Origin: an uncultured Clostridia bacterium
GTDB lineage: Bacteria; Bacillota; Clostridia; Christensenellales; Borkfalkiaceae
Reading direction: 5' to 3'
NCBI GenBank assembly: GCA_944328445.1
Contig: CALVHO010000011.1
Location: forward strand, 1-62,409
Length of the DNA: 62,409 nucleotides
The stretch's first letter is position 1. Each line of letters begins with the position of its first letter. Of this stretch, positions 26,619-35,094 are shown piece by piece. Under the pieces are notes generated by a model. It saw nothing but the letters and a program-made list of their open reading frames with translations. It was not told the origin of the DNA and did not search any database. The position numbers and the translations under genes are program-made.

Positions 26619-26906
26619 ACCCGCCCGTCGCTTTCGCCTTCCCCTTCCGCCCGCCGCCCCTCCGCCCGCACGGCCTGCCTTTGCATCTCCGCCCGCCGCG
26701 GGCGTTCCCGCAAAACACGTTCATGCCCAACACATGCACGCAGAACACGTTCCTGCCGCAAAAAAAGTGGCACCTATCCGCCGCTTCGGGCCCGCGCGGG
26801 TGTATACTGGCCATGGCAGCGGCAATACAAAGCGCTGCCGCTCCCCGCAAGGTGCGGCCGATTTGCCCGCGCCGTGCCCGCGGGCGGGCGGCGCGGCGGA
26901 GAGAGT

Positions 26907-27386
26907 ATGGACGTGATCGAATTTGTTTCCCTTTTGCGGCAGTTCAACGCCGACACCGTGCTCATCGGCGCGGCCGTCTGGGGCCTGACCCTGCTGCTCA
27001 AAAAGACCGTGCTCAAAAAGCTGCCCAAAAAACTGCTCACCTTCGTGCCCTTTGCGCTCGGCATCGCGCTGTGCGCGGCCTACGCCGCCCTCTGCGGCGG
27101 CGAGGCGGGGCAAGCCGTCGCGCAGGGCGTCGCCTGCGGCTCGCTGGCGACGGTGATCCACGTCGTGTGCAGGCAGTTTTCGGCGGGCGGAACGCAAAAC
27201 ACGAAGGCGGCCTGCGTCAAGGCGATGCTGGCGCCCTACCGCACCCTCGAAGACGAGGAAGCGGCGGCCCTCGCCCTGGCCGTGGAGAGCGACGAAGCCG
27301 CGGCCCGCGGGCTGTTGGCCGAATACGCGGGCGAGGCGGGCGACGTGCTGTACCCGCTGCTGGCGGGCACCCTCGCCATTTTGTGA
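26907..27386 (+). CDS. Small membrane protein of unknown function
   Basis: This 159-aa protein starts at the ATG at 26907 behind GGAGAGAG. It has two or three hydrophobic segments (ADTVLIGAAVWGLTLLL, LLTFVPFALGIALCAAYAAL, AVAQGVACGSLATVIHVVC) with a Lys-rich loop (KKTVLKKLPKKL) between the first two. This layout recalls phage holin-like proteins. The C-terminal half is an acidic helical domain (LEDEEAAALALAVESDEAAA). It lies between spoIIE and the gerA operon and ends at a strong terminator. A sporulation-associated role is possible from position only. Confidence 0.65.
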   Translation: MDVIEFVSLLRQFNADTVLIGAAVWGLTLLLKKTVLKKLPKKLLTFVPFALGIALCAAYAALCGGEAGQAVAQGVACGSLATVIHVVCRQFSAGGTQNTKAACVKAMLAPYRTLEDEEAAALALAVESDEAAARGLLAEYAGEAGDVLYPLLAGTLAIL

Positions 27387-27404
27387 ACACCGCACGCCGA
27401 AGGG

Positions 27405-27433
27405 GCGCGGCGCCGCAAGGCGCCGCGCTTTTT
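27405..27433 (+). terminator. Terminator after the small membrane protein
   Basis: A perfect 10-bp stem (GCGCGGCGCC/GGCGCCGCGC, loop GCAA) followed by T5. The TACGTACCC motif lies just downstream at 27445-27469. Confidence 0.9.
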
Positions 27434-27618
27434 GCTGCAAAAAAGCAGATACGTACCCACAAAATGCGGACCAAACCTCCTTTGCGCCTGCACCCCGCGC
27501 GCGGCAGCCCCGCCTCACGCCCCGCCAATTCCGTTCTTTGCGCCCTCCCGCAAGACCCTGCGCCCGCTTGCGGGCGGCGGGCAGGTATGCCCGCCGCAAA
27601 ATTGCACACACTCGTGGC

Positions 27619-29115
27619 GTGGACAACAAAAAGGAACAACAAGGCGGCGGGCAGGGCGTGCCCTTCGCGGCGTCCTTGCAGCAAAACCTCAAAGCCGTCA
27701 AGGCCGTCCTGCCCGCCGAGGACATCCTCGTGCACGCCTTCCGCGCGGGCGACGGCACCCCCTGCGCGGCGGTATACGCCGACGGCATCACCGACAAAAA
27801 GGGCATCGCCGAGCTCGCGGTCCTGCCCCTTTCGCGGCAGGAGGCGCCGCGCACGGCCGAGGCGCTGCAAAAGGCGCTGCCCTACCCCGAAACGAAGCTG
27901 CCGCAAGACGTCGCCGCCGCCTGCCAAAGCATTTTGGCGGGCGACGCGCTGCTGCTTGCCGACGGCGTGGCGGGGGCGGTCACGCTCGGCGCCAAGCAGG
28001 CGGCGGCGCGCGCCGTGACCGAGCCGCAGACCTCGGTCACCGTCAAGGGCCCGCGCGAAGGGTTCGTCGAGGACATCAAGACCAACCTGGGGCTGATCCG
28101 CAAGCGGCTGCCCACGCCCGCGCTGCGGCCCGAAACGCTGCGCGTGGGGCGGCACAGCCAAACGGCGGTGTGCGTGCTGTACCTCGACGGCATCGCCGAC
28201 GCGAAGGTGGCCGAAGCGGTCAAGGCGCGCATCCGCGCCATCGACATCGACGGCGTGCCCGATTCCTCCTACATCGCCAAATTCCTGGCCCAAAAGCCGC
28301 TCTCCCTCTTCAAGCAGGCGGGCACCACCGAAAAGCCCGACATCCTCTGCGCCAAGCTGCTCGAAGGGCGGGTGGCGGTGCTGGCGGACGGTTCGCCCAT
28401 CGCGCTGACGCTGCCGTACATGCTGGCCGAGGATTTCCAGAGCTCGCAGGACTATTTCGTTTCCCCCTACCGCGCGACGGTCAGCCGCCTGCTGCGGCTG
28501 CTGGCGGTGGCCGTATCCCTGCTGCTGCCCGCCTTTTACGTGGCGGCGCAGCTGTTCAAGCTGCGGCTGCTGCCCTTCCCCCTCTTGATGACCATCTCGG
28601 GCAGCATCCAGGGCATCCCCCTCTCGCCGGGGCTGGAACTGTTTTTCCTGCTCATCGTGCTGGAAGTGCTGATCGAGGCGGCGGTGCGCATGCCCAAGTA
28701 CGTGGCGCTGGCGCTCTCGGTCATCGGCGCGCTCGTTTTGGGGGATACGGCCGTGAAGGCGGGGCTCGTATCCTCCCCCGCCATCATCATCGTGGCGCTT
28801 TCGGGCATCTCCGCCTACACCGTGCCCGACCTCGCGGGCACGCTCTCGGTCATCCGCCTCGCCTACGTGGTGGTGGCGGGAAGCCTCGGCACCTACGGGA
28901 TCGTGCTCATGACCGCGCTCATCCTCTATTACCTGGTCACGTCCGACGCCTACGGCGTGCCGCTGCTGGCGCCCTTTGCGCCGCTGGTCGGCAAGGACCT
29001 CGGCGACGCGGCCTGGAAGGAGAGCGTGTATGCCCTGCGCACCCGCCCCGCCGCCCTGCGCCCGAAAAACCGCACGCGGCTGCGCCTCGTTTACCGCGGC
29101 GGAAAGGAGGAATGA
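27619..29115 (+). CDS. gerAA: Spore germination receptor subunit A (GerAA family)
   Basis: This 498-aa protein starts at a GTG (27619) with no good ribosome site; the exact start is uncertain. The N-terminal GerA domain contains LQQNLKAVKAVLPAEDILVH, TEPQTSVTVKGPREGFVEDI (the most conserved GerA motif, about 135), LGLIRKRL and LYLDGIADAKVAEAVKARI. The C-terminal half has four to five membrane helices, including ISGSIQGIPLSPGLELFFLL. The N-terminal extension QQGGGQGVPFAASL is glycine/glutamine-rich, as in other GerAA proteins. Together with GerAB and GerAC it forms an inner-membrane receptor that senses nutrient germinants. The next ORF overlaps by one base. Confidence 0.88.
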   Translation: MDNKKEQQGGGQGVPFAASLQQNLKAVKAVLPAEDILVHAFRAGDGTPCAAVYADGITDKKGIAELAVLPLSRQEAPRTAEALQKALPYPETKLPQDVAAACQSILAGDALLLADGVAGAVTLGAKQAAARAVTEPQTSVTVKGPREGFVEDIKTNLGLIRKRLPTPALRPETLRVGRHSQTAVCVLYLDGIADAKVAEAVKARIRAIDIDGVPDSSYIAKFLAQKPLSLFKQAGTTEKPDILCAKLLEGRVAVLADGSPIALTLPYMLAEDFQSSQDYFVSPYRATVSRLLRLLAVAVSLLLPAFYVAAQLFKLRLLPFPLLMTISGSIQGIPLSPGLELFFLLIVLEVLIEAAVRMPKYVALALSVIGALVLGDTAVKAGLVSSPAIIIVALSGISAYTVPDLAGTLSVIRLAYVVVAGSLGTYGIVLMTALILYYLVTSDAYGVPLLAPFAPLVGKDLGDAAWKESVYALRTRPAALRPKNRTRLRLVYRGGKEE

Positions 29116-30428
29116 TGGACAAGATCAAATTGCGGCAGATCTGCTTTTACTTCGCCTGCGTGGCGCCGTCCGTCAAATTCATCGTCTACCCCGCGACGCT
29201 CACCTACGAGGCGGGCAACGACCTGCTCCTGGCGGCTTTGGGCAGCTTTTTGGCCCAGGGGCTGGTGCTGGCGGCGGTTTTTTGGCTGTCCTCGCGCACG
29301 GACAAGACCTTTTTCGCCCTGCTGCAAGGCGCCTTCGGCAAGGCGGCAGCGCGCGCCGTGTACGGGGCGTTCGCGCTGTACTTCCTCTTTTCGGCCCTGC
29401 TGCCCATGCTCGAACAGCGCTCCTTCGTCATGCTGGTGCTGTACGAAAACGTGCCTTCGGTGCTCTCCTACGCGCCCTTTTTCGCGGTCAGCGCCTTCGC
29501 CTGTTCCAAGGGATTCAAGGCGCTGGGGCGGGCGGCCGACCTGGCGCTGCCCCTGTTCTGCACCGCCTTTGCCGTGCTCATCGCCCTGGCCGTGCCCGAA
29601 GCCGACTTCGGCGCCCTGCTGCCCGTGGCGCGGCGGGGCGCGGGCATCTTCCGCGGCGGGCTCTTCGGCCTGAACTGGCACGCCGAATGCGCCTACCCGC
29701 TCTTTTTTCTCGGCAGGTTCGAGCGGAACAAGGGAGACGCGGCCAAAGTGCTCCTGTCCTTTGCGGCGGGGGCGGCGGCGGTGCTGCTGTTTCTGGCCGT
29801 GTTCTACGGCGTGTTTGAAGACATCGCCGTGCTGCGGCAAAATTCGATCGCGCACATCTCCAAATACACGACCGCCTTCACCTCGCTGGGGCGGATCGAC
29901 CTGCTGTTCATCTTCGCCATGACGCTGGTCAACGTGTTCGCGCTGTGCGTGCCCGTGCAGATGTGCGTGCACTGCACGCACGCCGCCCTGCCCCGCTGCG
30001 GGCGGCTGTGGCCCGCGCTGGCCGCGAGCGGCGCGCTGCTGGCGGCGGTGCTGCTCCTGAACTACTCCTTTTTGGAGATGCAGCAGCTGGTCACGCAGCG
30101 GCTGTGGGCGGTGTTTTTGCTCTTCGCCTACGCCGTCCCCCTGGCCGCCGCGCTGCTGTTCGGCCTGCGCGAGGGCAAGGCCCGCCCCGCACCCCGCAGG
30201 CGCGCACCGCAAAGCCGCCGCAAGCGCGCGCCCCGCAGCCATCGCGGCCGTGAACAAGCCCGCCGCATTCACCCACGAAAATGCCGCGGCCGTGAACGGG
30301 CACGCCGCCTTCACGCCGAAAAACACTTGCGGCAAAAACGGGCCCGTCTTCACACCGAAAAACGCGCACGGGCGCGATCCGCCCGCCAAGGCGCCCCCGC
30401 GCGCGGCGGGCGCGAGGAGGGCGCATGA
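29115..30428 (+). CDS. gerAB: Spore germination receptor subunit B (GerAB family), with unusual basic tail
   Basis: This 437-aa product is an amino-acid permease-like GerAB subunit with about ten helices (KLRQICFYFACVAPSVKFIV to LLFAYAVPLAAALLFGL, about 5-350). GGAGG lies just before tandem ATGs at 29112 and 29115; the second has better spacing. The stop of gerAA overlaps. The GerAB fold probably binds the germinant. Residues about 352-437 are an extra tail, extremely rich in Arg/His/Lys (PRRRAPQSRRKRAPRSHRGR and further repeats), not seen in typical GerAB. The coding DNA there resembles GTGAACG-type intergenic sequence, so the stop codon may have been lost. Confidence 0.83.
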   Translation: MDKIKLRQICFYFACVAPSVKFIVYPATLTYEAGNDLLLAALGSFLAQGLVLAAVFWLSSRTDKTFFALLQGAFGKAAARAVYGAFALYFLFSALLPMLEQRSFVMLVLYENVPSVLSYAPFFAVSAFACSKGFKALGRAADLALPLFCTAFAVLIALAVPEADFGALLPVARRGAGIFRGGLFGLNWHAECAYPLFFLGRFERNKGDAAKVLLSFAAGAAAVLLFLAVFYGVFEDIAVLRQNSIAHISKYTTAFTSLGRIDLLFIFAMTLVNVFALCVPVQMCVHCTHAALPRCGRLWPALAASGALLAAVLLLNYSFLEMQQLVTQRLWAVFLLFAYAVPLAAALLFGLREGKARPAPRRRAPQSRRKRAPRSHRGREQARRIHPRKCRGRERARRLHAEKHLRQKRARLHTEKRARARSARQGAPARGGREEGA

Positions 30429-31630
30429 ACCTGTTCTGGACGCGCGTGCTCACCATCGCGGCGGGCGTGTTACTGCTGTTGTTTTTATCCAACGACTTCG
30501 GCCTCATCGACATCCAGAAGACGGCCGTGGTGGCGGCCGTCGGCATCGACGCGGCCGACGAGGAGGGGCGGGTGGACGTGACCGCGCAGATCGCCGTGCC
30601 CGACGCCTCCGCGAGCGAAAAGGCGGGCAACGTCACCATCAAAAACGCGCGGACGGTGGGCGACGCGCTGGCCGAGATCAACCGCAAGACGGGCTGGTAC
30701 CCCACCCTCGTGCACTGCCGCCTCATCGTGCTCGGCGAGGCGACGGGCGGGCGGGACGTGTTCGGCGTGCTCAACTACTTTTTGCGCAGCGAGTTTGTGG
30801 AAGATTCCTGCCTGACGGCGATGTGCGAGGGGCGGGCGGAGGACCTGCTCTCGGCCGATTCCCCCATCGGCGAACTGACCGCCGTGGCCGTGACCAAAGT
30901 GCTCTCCTCCGAAGCGCAAAAGACGGGGCTTGTCTGCGTGACCAACCTGCGGGACTTCGCCAAGGGGTACTATTCGCCCGCCTCCTCGGGGTTTTTGCCC
31001 CTGCTCTCCGCCCTGCCCGAGGCCGAAAGCGAGGGCGGCGGGCAGAGCGCCGCCCTGCCCTGCGCCGCCGAGGAGGGCGGAACGGGCCAAAGCAGCAAGG
31101 AGGGCGGGAAGAAGGCGGACGTGTTCGACGCCTCGCGCACGGCACTGTTCGCGGGCGGGCGGTGCGTGGGCGTGCTCGAAGCGGCGGAAACGCTGGCCTT
31201 CAACCTCGCAGCCACGCGCACGGACTTTGCCTACGGCACGGTGCAGGTGCAGCAGGAGGGCAAGCCCGTCACCTACGAACTCAAATTCAAGATACGCTCC
31301 AAAAAGGTGCGGCTCACCCTCGACGGCGGGCCCGCCGCCCTCTTCCGCGTGCGCGCCAACGCGCAGATCGCGGACGCCTCGCGCGCCTCGGGGGTGGTGG
31401 AGATCGCCAAGACGGCCTTCGTGCCCGATTTTGTGCTGCGCGCCGCCGAGGAGACGCTGCAAGAGAACCTGCGCTCCGCCCTGGCCAAGGCCGCGGCGGG
31501 CGGGTGCGACCTGTTCGCCCTGCGCCAAAAACTGCACCGCCGCTATCCCGCGCAGGAAGAGCGGTACGCCGCCGGCCTCTTGCAGGCCGCGCAGCCCGTG
31601 TTCGACATCCGCTTCGACACCGTGCATTGA
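30425..31630 (+). CDS. gerAC: Spore germination receptor subunit C (GerAC family)
   Basis: The product is 401 aa and its ATG overlaps the gerAB stop (ATGA). A single N-terminal helix (about 7-24) precedes the extracytoplasmic Ger(x)C domains: IDIQKTAVVAAVGIDAADEE, a long beta/helix region with KTGWYPTLVHCRLIVLGEA, and the C-terminal domain VTYELKFKIRSKKVRLTLDG. GerAC is normally a lipoprotein cleaved before a Cys in a lipobox. Here no Cys follows the signal helix, so it appears to be anchored by its helix instead. An Ala/Glu/Gly-rich insert at about 195-235 is unusual. Ends the tricistron. Confidence 0.85.
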   Translation: MNLFWTRVLTIAAGVLLLLFLSNDFGLIDIQKTAVVAAVGIDAADEEGRVDVTAQIAVPDASASEKAGNVTIKNARTVGDALAEINRKTGWYPTLVHCRLIVLGEATGGRDVFGVLNYFLRSEFVEDSCLTAMCEGRAEDLLSADSPIGELTAVAVTKVLSSEAQKTGLVCVTNLRDFAKGYYSPASSGFLPLLSALPEAESEGGGQSAALPCAAEEGGTGQSSKEGGKKADVFDASRTALFAGGRCVGVLEAAETLAFNLAATRTDFAYGTVQVQQEGKPVTYELKFKIRSKKVRLTLDGGPAALFRVRANAQIADASRASGVVEIAKTAFVPDFVLRAAEETLQENLRSALAKAAAGGCDLFALRQKLHRRYPAQEERYAAGLLQAAQPVFDIRFDTVH

Positions 31631-31797
31631 CCGCCCGCCCCTTTGCGCATTTTTCGTGAAAGCGCCCTGCCGCTTTGTACGCGGTCCGTGAACGCGCTCC
31701 GCCCGTTCATGCCCGCCCTTTCGGCGCGGCCTGCTGCCGACCGTTCACGGCTATGAACGGTACTCACAAAAAATTTTAATTTTTTTCAAAAAACCTA

Positions 31798-31825
31798 TTG
31801 ACAAACGGAAAAAGTGTGCTATAAT
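31798..31825 (+). promoter_or_regulatory. Near-consensus sigma-A promoter of an untranslated RNA locus
   Basis: A perfect TTGACA (31798-31803) and a perfect TATAAT (31820-31825) with a 16-bp spacer, preceded by an A/T-rich stretch like an UP element (31770-31795). The next conventional gene on this strand is more than 4 kb away. Confidence 0.85.
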
Positions 31826-32103
31826 GAAATCACCAAAGGGGAAAATTCAAACATTCCCCTCGGTACAACTCACAACCGAGCGGCACGCTCGGCCGCCCTT
31901 TCTCCCAATACAAAGTTGCGCCGGTTTCCTCCGGAAAAGTGCACGGGAACATCGACGCAAGGGAACGGTTTGGTGAAAGGTTTTCACGCGGGGCGGTCGG
32001 CGGGAGGCGTTGCGGCATCCTTTTTCCACACGCATGGCGGGCAACAGGCCGCGCCGAGAAGGAGCCCGAGGCCCGCGCCGCAAGGAAAGCGGGAGGTACT
32101 GGT

Positions 32104-32139
32104 ATGTACAAGTCCGATTTGCGTAAGCTTGCTTTGTAG
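32104..32139 (+). CDS. Micro-ORF 1 (11 aa)
   Basis: It encodes MYKSDLRKLAL. GGGAGG lies 7 nt before the ATG. Its stop TAG overlaps the Shine-Dalgarno of the next micro-ORF, which suggests coupled translation. It is basic and weakly amphipathic, with no similarity recognised. It could be a regulatory leader peptide or a signal-type peptide. Confidence 0.4.
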   Translation: MYKSDLRKLAL

Positions 32140-32151
32140 GAGGGCGGTCCA

Positions 32152-32184
32152 ATGTACAATTTGAATGCAGGGACAATAAAATAG
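32152..32184 (+). CDS. Micro-ORF 2 (10 aa)
   Basis: It encodes MYNLNAGTIK. The site AGGAGGG (32138-32144) overlaps the stop of micro-ORF 1 and lies exactly 7 nt from the ATG, the same spacing as for micro-ORF 1. Both peptides begin Met-Tyr. The paired optimum sites argue that ribosomes do start here. Confidence 0.4.
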   Translation: MYNLNAGTIK

Positions 32185-32433
32185 AGCCCCGTTCCGACTG
32201 ATGCAGACAGCCGAACGCGCTGCAGGCAGGAAGCGTCTGCTCCGATTATGGTCATATTTGGACAAACGGCTCAGCGATGTTCCTTACAACTGAATACCTT
32301 TTGTGACATCGACCCGCCCGCGGAACGCCCAGCGCCCGCGGGCTTTGGTTTACCCGCCCCCGCCCGCACTCCCCTGCCGCGCCGCCCTCCCGCCCGACAT
32401 CCCGGACAGCTCCTGTCAGCCCGCGCCCGACAT

Positions 32434-32460
32434 AAGAGCCGCATTGCGGGCTCTTTTCTT
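32434..32460 (+). terminator. Terminator of the RNA locus
   Basis: AAGAGCC pairs with GGCTCTT (loop of 8), followed by TTCTTT. Confidence 0.75.
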
Positions 32461-32640
32461 TGAATGTAGAATGTAAAATGTAGAGTGTAGAATTGAAGAT
32501 AAACCTTATGTCATCCCGAGCGGCCCGCTGTCATCCCGAGCTTGTCGAGGGATCTCATGGCAGGGCTTTCGGAATGCAGAGTGTAGAGTGTAGAATTGAG
32601 GAAAGCCCCTTAAAACCCCTTCGGGGCGTTAAGGGAGGCG
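32461..32640. repeat. Composite intergenic repeat element, partial copy
   Basis: Contains TGTAGAATGTAAAATGTAG-type tandem words at both ends (32463-32490 and 32575-32600). Between them are two copies of the GTCATCCCGAGC module, the second continuing TTGTCGAGGGATCTCA. The hairpin module of the other copies is missing here. Confidence 0.8.
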
Positions 32641-32649
32641 GCATATTGT

Positions 32650-32702
32650 AAAGAAAACGAAAGAGCCCGCCGCGCGGACGGATGTCCGCGCGGCGGGCTC
32701 TT
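32650..32702 (-). terminator. Terminator of korC
   Basis: A 19-bp perfect stem (32661-32679 with 32684-32702, loop GGAT) is followed on the minus strand by TTTCGTTTTC, 44 bp after the korC stop. Confidence 0.85.
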
Positions 32703-32745
32703 GTACGGCGAGCGCCGTTCCTTTTTCAAAGCGCAAGGGCGCCGT

Positions 32746-33279
32746 TCATTTTTTTACAAAGGCGAGCCCCGCCTCGAAGGCGCTGCGGTTGCAGTCGAGC
32801 ACGTGCGGCTTGGCGGCAAACTTTTCCTGCAAGCAGTTGACGATGCTCTGTTTGCGGACCAGGCCCGTTTCCTCCACCAGAACGCCGAGGGCGATCATGT
32901 TGGCGGAGCGCACGTCTCCCGCCTCGATGGCCAAATCGTTGGCGGGCACGTCGTACACGCGCACGTCGTCGCGCCCCGCAAAGCTGTCGGAAATGGAGCC
33001 GTTGACGATGATGATGCCGCCGCTCTTGACGCGCGGCGCAAATTTATGGAAGCTGGGCGCGTTGAGGGCGATGAGCACGTCGGGCTCGTTGCAAAGAGGC
33101 GAGGCGATCTCCTCGTCGGAGATGATCACCGAGCAGTTGGCGGTGCCGCCGCGCATTTCCGGCCCGTAGGCAGGCAGGTACGAAACTTCCTTTCCCTCGT
33201 GCAGGCCGCTTTCCGCCAAAAACCTGCCCGCGCTCAAAACGCCCTGGCCGCCCTGGCCGGCCAATAAGATGCGGATCAT
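32746..33279 (-). CDS. korC: 2-oxoacid:ferredoxin oxidoreductase, gamma subunit
   Basis: This 177-aa protein is the catalytic gamma domain of a four-subunit 2-oxoacid:acceptor oxidoreductase. The family motif RILLAGQGGQGVLSAGRFLA begins the protein. GPEMRGGTANCSVIISDEEI is typical of the gamma subunit, followed by VLIALNAPSFHKF and the conserved ANMIALGVLVEETGLV segment. It is translated from an ATG overlapping the korB stop (ATGA). The complex decarboxylates a 2-oxoacid (2-oxoglutarate or a branched-chain analogue; not distinguishable here) to acyl-CoA and passes electrons to ferredoxin. Confidence 0.92.
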   Translation of the reverse strand: MIRILLAGQGGQGVLSAGRFLAESGLHEGKEVSYLPAYGPEMRGGTANCSVIISDEEIASPLCNEPDVLIALNAPSFHKFAPRVKSGGIIIVNGSISDSFAGRDDVRVYDVPANDLAIEAGDVRSANMIALGVLVEETGLVRKQSIVNCLQEKFAAKPHVLDCNRSAFEAGLAFVKK

Positions 33280-34022
33280 TCTTTTCCCTCCGATTTATCC
33301 CTGAACACGCCGAGCGGGAAGGTCTTAGTGCATTCCTCGCCCATGAAGCGCAGCGCCTCGACGGGGCGCATGTGCCAGTTGGTCGGGCAGGACACGAGCA
33401 CCTCGACGAAGGAATACCCCCTGCCCTCCGCCTGGAAGCGAAGCGCCTTTTTGATGGCCTTTTTGGCCGCGAGCACGTGCTTGACGTCCTGCGTGGAGAC
33501 GCGCTCGATGTAATAGGGCGCGTCGAGGGTGGCCAAAAGTTCGCAGATGCGGATGGGGTAGCCGTTGACGGCGGGGTCACGCCCGCTCTGGCAGGTGGTG
33601 GCCTTTTGCCCGATGAGGGTGGTCGGCGCCATCTGCCCGCCCGTCATGCCGTAGATGCTGTTGTTGATGAAGATGATGGTGATGTGCTCGCCGCGGGCGG
33701 CCGCATGCACCGTTTCGGCCATGCCGATGGAGGCGAGGTCGCCGTCGCCCTGGTAGACGAACACGGTGCGGTCGGGCAGGCAGCGCTTGATGCCCGTGGC
33801 CACCGCGGGGGCGCGGCCATGCGCCGCTTCCTGCATGTCGCAGTTGAAATAATCGTAGGCGAACACCGCGCAGCCGACGGGCGCGATGCCGATGCAGTTA
33901 TCCTGCAAGCCGAGCTCTTCGATGCTTTCGGCCACCAGCCTGTGCACGATGCCGTGCGTGCAGCCGGGGCAATAGTGCATAGGCACGTCGGTCAGCATCT
34001 TCGTCTTTTCAAACACTTTCAT
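33276..34022 (-). CDS. korB: 2-oxoacid:ferredoxin oxidoreductase, beta subunit (TPP-binding)
   Basis: The product is 248 aa. It carries the cluster/TPP region YCPGCTHGIVHRLVAES (about 17). The thiamine-diphosphate motif GDGDLASIGMAETVHAA (about 92) is followed by FINNSIYGMTGGQMAPTT, which completes the Mg/TPP site. Its length and motifs match KorB/VorB proteins. The start overlaps the korA stop and its own stop overlaps the korC start, so the three genes are translated as a coupled unit. It forms the active site with KorA. Confidence 0.93.
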   Translation of the reverse strand: MKVFEKTKMLTDVPMHYCPGCTHGIVHRLVAESIEELGLQDNCIGIAPVGCAVFAYDYFNCDMQEAAHGRAPAVATGIKRCLPDRTVFVYQGDGDLASIGMAETVHAAARGEHITIIFINNSIYGMTGGQMAPTTLIGQKATTCQSGRDPAVNGYPIRICELLATLDAPYYIERVSTQDVKHVLAAKKAIKKALRFQAEGRGYSFVEVLVSCPTNWHMRPVEALRFMGEECTKTFPLGVFRDKSEGKE

Positions 34023-35086
34023 TTGTTGGCCTCCAACGCTTTGAGCGCCGCTTCGACGATCTCCTTTTCGTCGGGAACGTTGCCGCCCGTGCGGCCGTAA
34101 AAGGCCACGGGCTTGCGGCCGTCCACCGCCAGGCGCACGTCCTCCACCATCTGCCCGAGGGACAGTTCCACGTCCAAAAAGGCCTTGACGCTCCCCTGCG
34201 CCGCCACATCGGCGTACGTTTGGGCGGGGAACGGGAACACCGTCACGGGGCGGATCCAGCCCGCCTTGACGCCCATCTTGCGCAGCGTGAGCGCCGCGCT
34301 CTTGCAGATGCGCGCCACCGTGCCGTAGGCCGTGAGCACGACCTCGGCGTCCTCGGTCAACAAGGTCTCGGCGCGGCACTCGTTGGCCTGGATCTGCTCG
34401 TACGTCTTTTGCAACTCGTTCACGTGCGGCTCCAAGACTTCGGGCTTGATGAGCAGCGAATTGAGCACGCGGCGGTCCTTGCCGTAGTGGCCGCTGGTGG
34501 CCCAGGGCTTTTCGGGAATGTCCGAAAGGTCGCGCATGGGCGGCAGCTCCACGGGCTCCATGAGCTGGCCGATCATGCCGTCGGCCAAGATCATGGCGGG
34601 AACGCGGTACTTGTCGGCGAGGTCAAAGGCGCGGTAGGTGAAGTCGCAGGCCTCCTGCACGGACGAAGGCGCCAGGACGATGAGGTGGTAGTCGCCGTGA
34701 CCGCCGCCCTTGGTCGCCTGGAAATAATCGCCCTGGGCGGGCAGGATGCCGCCGAGGCCGGGGCCCGCGCGCATGATGTTGACCACCACGCAGGGGATGC
34801 GGGCGCAGGCGATGTAGGAGATGCCCTCCTGTTTGAGGCTGACCCCGGGGCTGGACGAGCTGGTCATGGCGCGCACGCCCGCACCCGCGGCCCCGTACAC
34901 CATGTTGATGGCAGCCACTTCCGATTCCGCCTGCACGAAGGTGCCGCCCACCTGCGGCATTTTGACCGACATGTATTCGGGCACTTCGTTCTGCGGCGTG
35001 ATGGGATAGCCGAAGAAGGCGCGGCAGCCGTTGCGGATCGCGCCTTCGCAGATCGCCTCGGTGCCGTGCAACAGTATTTTAGACAT
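34019..35086 (-). CDS. korA: 2-oxoacid:ferredoxin oxidoreductase, alpha subunit
   Basis: This 355-aa protein starts at the ATG at 35086 behind GGAGGTCTCT. Motifs are GTEAICEGAIRNGCRAFFGY, YPITPQNEVPEYM (substrate-binding PITP loop, about 26), QAESEVAAINMVYGAAGAG, TSSSSPGVSLKQEG and RAGPGLGGILPAQGDYFQA. These define the pyrimidine-binding domain plus domain II of the alpha chain. With KorB, KorC and the ferredoxin KorD it forms the enzyme. In most relatives korD lies a few bases upstream; here about 750 bp of repeat DNA intervenes. Confidence 0.93.
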   Translation of the reverse strand: MSKILLHGTEAICEGAIRNGCRAFFGYPITPQNEVPEYMSVKMPQVGGTFVQAESEVAAINMVYGAAGAGVRAMTSSSSPGVSLKQEGISYIACARIPCVVVNIMRAGPGLGGILPAQGDYFQATKGGGHGDYHLIVLAPSSVQEACDFTYRAFDLADKYRVPAMILADGMIGQLMEPVELPPMRDLSDIPEKPWATSGHYGKDRRVLNSLLIKPEVLEPHVNELQKTYEQIQANECRAETLLTEDAEVVLTAYGTVARICKSAALTLRKMGVKAGWIRPVTVFPFPAQTYADVAAQGSVKAFLDVELSLGQMVEDVRLAVDGRKPVAFYGRTGGNVPDEKEIVEAALKALEANK

Positions 35087-35094
35087 AGAGACCT

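Larger units (their letters stand above)
31832..32460 (+). ncRNA. Candidate structured non-coding or dual-function RNA, about 630 nt
   Basis: The unit runs from the promoter above to a Rho-independent terminator (32434-32460) with no ordinary ORF. Obvious helices are AGGGGAA/TTCCCCT (31837-31860), CTCGGT/ACCGAG (31859-31880), GAGCG/CGCTC (31878-31890) and GTGAAA/TTTCAC (31973-31987). Two micro-ORFs with strong ribosome sites lie at 32104 and 32152. Length and isolation resemble large ornate RNAs of anaerobic Firmicutes (OLE, ROOL, GOLLD classes), but I cannot match it to a known family. A minus-strand frame of about 140 codons overlaps it and is probably not real. Confidence 0.5.

Noticed and set aside
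31830..32255. 141-codon minus-strand protein in the RNA locus
   Set aside because: It lies opposite a strong promoter-terminator unit, has no ribosome site and has a composition typical of antisense frames; the plus-strand RNA is the better explanation.
31826..32460. tmRNA, RNase P RNA, SRP RNA or T-box leader
   Set aside because: None of the hallmark motifs that I know (tmRNA ends, the AGAGGAAAGTCC-type RNase P block, the SRP tetraloop region, the T-box GGTGG bulge) is present.
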